Part shown: one piece after another, positions 5,629 through 6,887 of the stretch | Numbering within the stretch: the first letter of the stretch is position 1 | How the letters are laid out: each line of letters begins with the position of its first letter | Source of the DNA: Rhizobiaceae bacterium | GTDB lineage: Bacteria > Pseudomonadota > Alphaproteobacteria > Rhizobiales > Rhizobiaceae | Assembly: GCA_020696915.1 (NCBI GenBank) | Contig: JAJFMR010000155.1 | Coordinates: 1 to 6,887, forward strand | Length of the DNA stretch: 6,887 nucleotides | Direction: 5' to 3' | Notes under the pieces: model-generated | Told to the model about the DNA's origin: nothing | The model's input: the letters and a program-made list of their open reading frames with translations, nothing else | The model's database searches: none | Program-made: the position numbers and the translations under genes

Positions 5629-6887
5629 ATGACGACGTTGCTCGCCGATCGCGAAATCGCGCGCCTTATGGCGCTGCACCCCAAGGGCTACGACCTTTCG
5701 CTGGATCGCATATCCCGGCTCCTGGCACGGCTCGGCAACCCGCATGAGAAGCTGCCGCCGGTCATCCACATCGCCGGCACCAACGGCAAGGGATCCGCAG
5801 CCGCTTTCTCGCGCGCTCTCCTCGAATCTGCCGGCCACCGCGTCCATGTGCACACGTCGCCGCACCTGGTGAACTGGCATGAGCGCTACCGGCTGGCTGC
5901 CGAAGGCGGCGGGAAGTTCGTTGCCGACGAACTGCTTGCCGACACCATCGCCCGTGTCGCGGCGGCCAATGGCGGCAAGATGATCACTGTGTTCGAAATC
6001 CTCACCGCCGTGACTTTCCTTCTGTTTTCGGAACACCCGGCCGACGCGGCGATCATCGAGGTCGGGCTCGGCGGTCGTTTCGACGCGACCAATGTGGTGA
6101 AACGTCCGGCCGTGTCGCTGATCATGCCGGTCTCCCTCGATCATCAGGCCTATCTCGGGGACAGGGTCGAACTCATTGCCTCGGAAAAGGCCGGCATCAT
6201 CAAGAAGGGTTGTCCCGTCGTGGTCGGCGCGCAGGAGTCGGAGGCTGCCCAGGCCGTCATGATCGAAACCGCCGAGCGGCTGGGATCGCCGGTCAGCACC
6301 TACGGCCAGGACTTCTTGGCCTTCGAGGAAAACGGCCGCATGGTCTACCAGGACCAGGACGGACTGATGGACCTGCCGCCGCCGCGGCTGCCGGGCCGGC
6401 ACCAGTTCTCGAACGCCGCCGCAGCCATCGCCGCGATCAAGGCGGCGGGATTCGAGATCAGCCACGGCGCTGCCGAGGCGGCGATGACGACCGTAAGCTG
6501 GCCGGGCCGCATGCAGAAGTTGCCGCCCGGCAAGCTGGCGGCGTTGGCGCCGGGCGGTGCCGAGGTCTGGCTCGACGGCGGCCACAATCCCGGCGCCGGC
6601 TTGGTCACCGCCGAGGCTCTGATCGAACAGGAGGAACGGTTCCCGAGACCGCTGTTCCTGATCTGCGGCATGCTGAACACCAAGGATCAGACGGGCTACT
6701 TCCGCGCCTTCGAGGGCATGGCACGGCACGTTTACACCGTTCCTGTCGATCTCAGCGAGGCGGGGGCGCCGAATACCGAACTGGCGGTGCGCGCCACGGA
6801 GGCGGGGCTTTCCGCGGAACCTGTCAGCTCTGTCGCGAACGCGTTGATGCTGCTGCGGGACACCTGGGACGAAAACGAAACGCCGCC
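5629..6887 (+). CDS. folC: Bifunctional dihydrofolate synthase/folylpolyglutamate synthase (FolC), 3' end cut off
   Basis: An ATP-dependent Mur-type ligase that joins glutamate to dihydropteroate and adds further glutamates to reduced folates, making and retaining the C1 cofactors. An open frame of 419 codons runs to the window edge without a stop. Family members are usually about 420-450 residues, so only a short C-terminal piece is missing. Signatures: HIAGTNGKGS with the P-loop at 50-56; HTSPHL at 75-80 (omega loop); EVGLGGRFDATN at 144-155; LDHQAYLG at 170-177; EKAGIIK at 186-192, whose Lys187 matches the carbamylated lysine of FolC; GRHQFSNA; WPGRMQ; LDGGHNP at 315-321; and CGMLNTKD at 346-353. 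The ATG at 5629 has AGGA (5616-5619) nine bases upstream and the expected MTTLLADREIARLMALHP start. It is the last visible gene of the cluster. The 167-nt gap from accD, holding repeat copy B, leaves room for a promoter of its own, though none is clear. Confidence 0.96.
   Translation, partial: MTTLLADREIARLMALHPKGYDLSLDRISRLLARLGNPHEKLPPVIHIAGTNGKGSAAAFSRALLESAGHRVHVHTSPHLVNWHERYRLAAEGGGKFVADELLADTIARVAAANGGKMITVFEILTAVTFLLFSEHPADAAIIEVGLGGRFDATNVVKRPAVSLIMPVSLDHQAYLGDRVELIASEKAGIIKKGCPVVVGAQESEAAQAVMIETAERLGSPVSTYGQDFLAFEENGRMVYQDQDGLMDLPPPRLPGRHQFSNAAAAIAAIKAAGFEISHGAAEAAMTTVSWPGRMQKLPPGKLAALAPGGAEVWLDGGHNPGAGLVTAEALIEQEERFPRPLFLICGMLNTKDQTGYFRAFEGMARHVYTVPVDLSEAGAPNTELAVRATEAGLSAEPVSSVANALMLLRDTWDENETP

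Noticed and set aside
5575..6729. A 384-codon minus-strand open frame opposite folC
   Set aside because: It is fully antisense to an intact FolC with all its motifs; the composition is typical of a shadow frame and no recognisable domain appears.

Overview
This window looks like a chromosomal housekeeping segment from an alphaproteobacterium of the Hyphomicrobiales (Rhizobiales), most like the Mesorhizobium/Phyllobacteriaceae group. The evidence is the high G+C content with strongly G/C-biased third codon positions, the gene order trpF-trpB-trpA-accD-folC, the rhizobial-type AccD N-terminus (MNWITNYVRPKIN), a DUF2852 membrane protein, and palindromic intergenic repeats of a rhizobial kind. 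The genus is inferred from memory, not from a database search.

Layout, all genes on the + strand. Positions 1-232 hold no convincing gene; they end in an 8-bp hairpin in the leader of a small DUF2852 membrane/coiled-coil protein (233-661), which is closed by a textbook intrinsic terminator (694-730). Next is a YgjP/SprT-like zinc metallohydrolase (820-1578, possibly starting at 763). Then comes the main operon: trpF (1690-2349), trpB (2447-3667), trpA (3669-4508), accD (4544-5461) and folC (5629 to the window edge, C-terminus missing).

TrpF makes CdRP from phosphoribosylanthranilate. TrpA and TrpB form the alpha2beta2 tryptophan synthase that completes tryptophan synthesis. Rhizobia are known to split the trp genes over several loci, with trpFBA forming one. 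AccD is the beta carboxyltransferase subunit of acetyl-CoA carboxylase (the first committed step of fatty acid synthesis). FolC is dihydrofolate/folylpolyglutamate synthase. The linkage of accD and folC downstream of trp genes is an old conserved arrangement, so these genes serve separate pathways but are probably co-transcribed.

There is no sign of a mobile island, defence system, CRISPR array or RNA gene. The most noteworthy observations are: (1) a ~68-bp intergenic repeat present twice in opposite orientations, just before trpF and just before folC; (2) an AccD that has lost all four zinc-ribbon cysteines and contains no cysteine at all; (3) two adjacent perfect inverted repeats in the trpF-trpB gap; and (4) the lack of any Shine-Dalgarno before trpF, whose start is almost abutted by the repeat.
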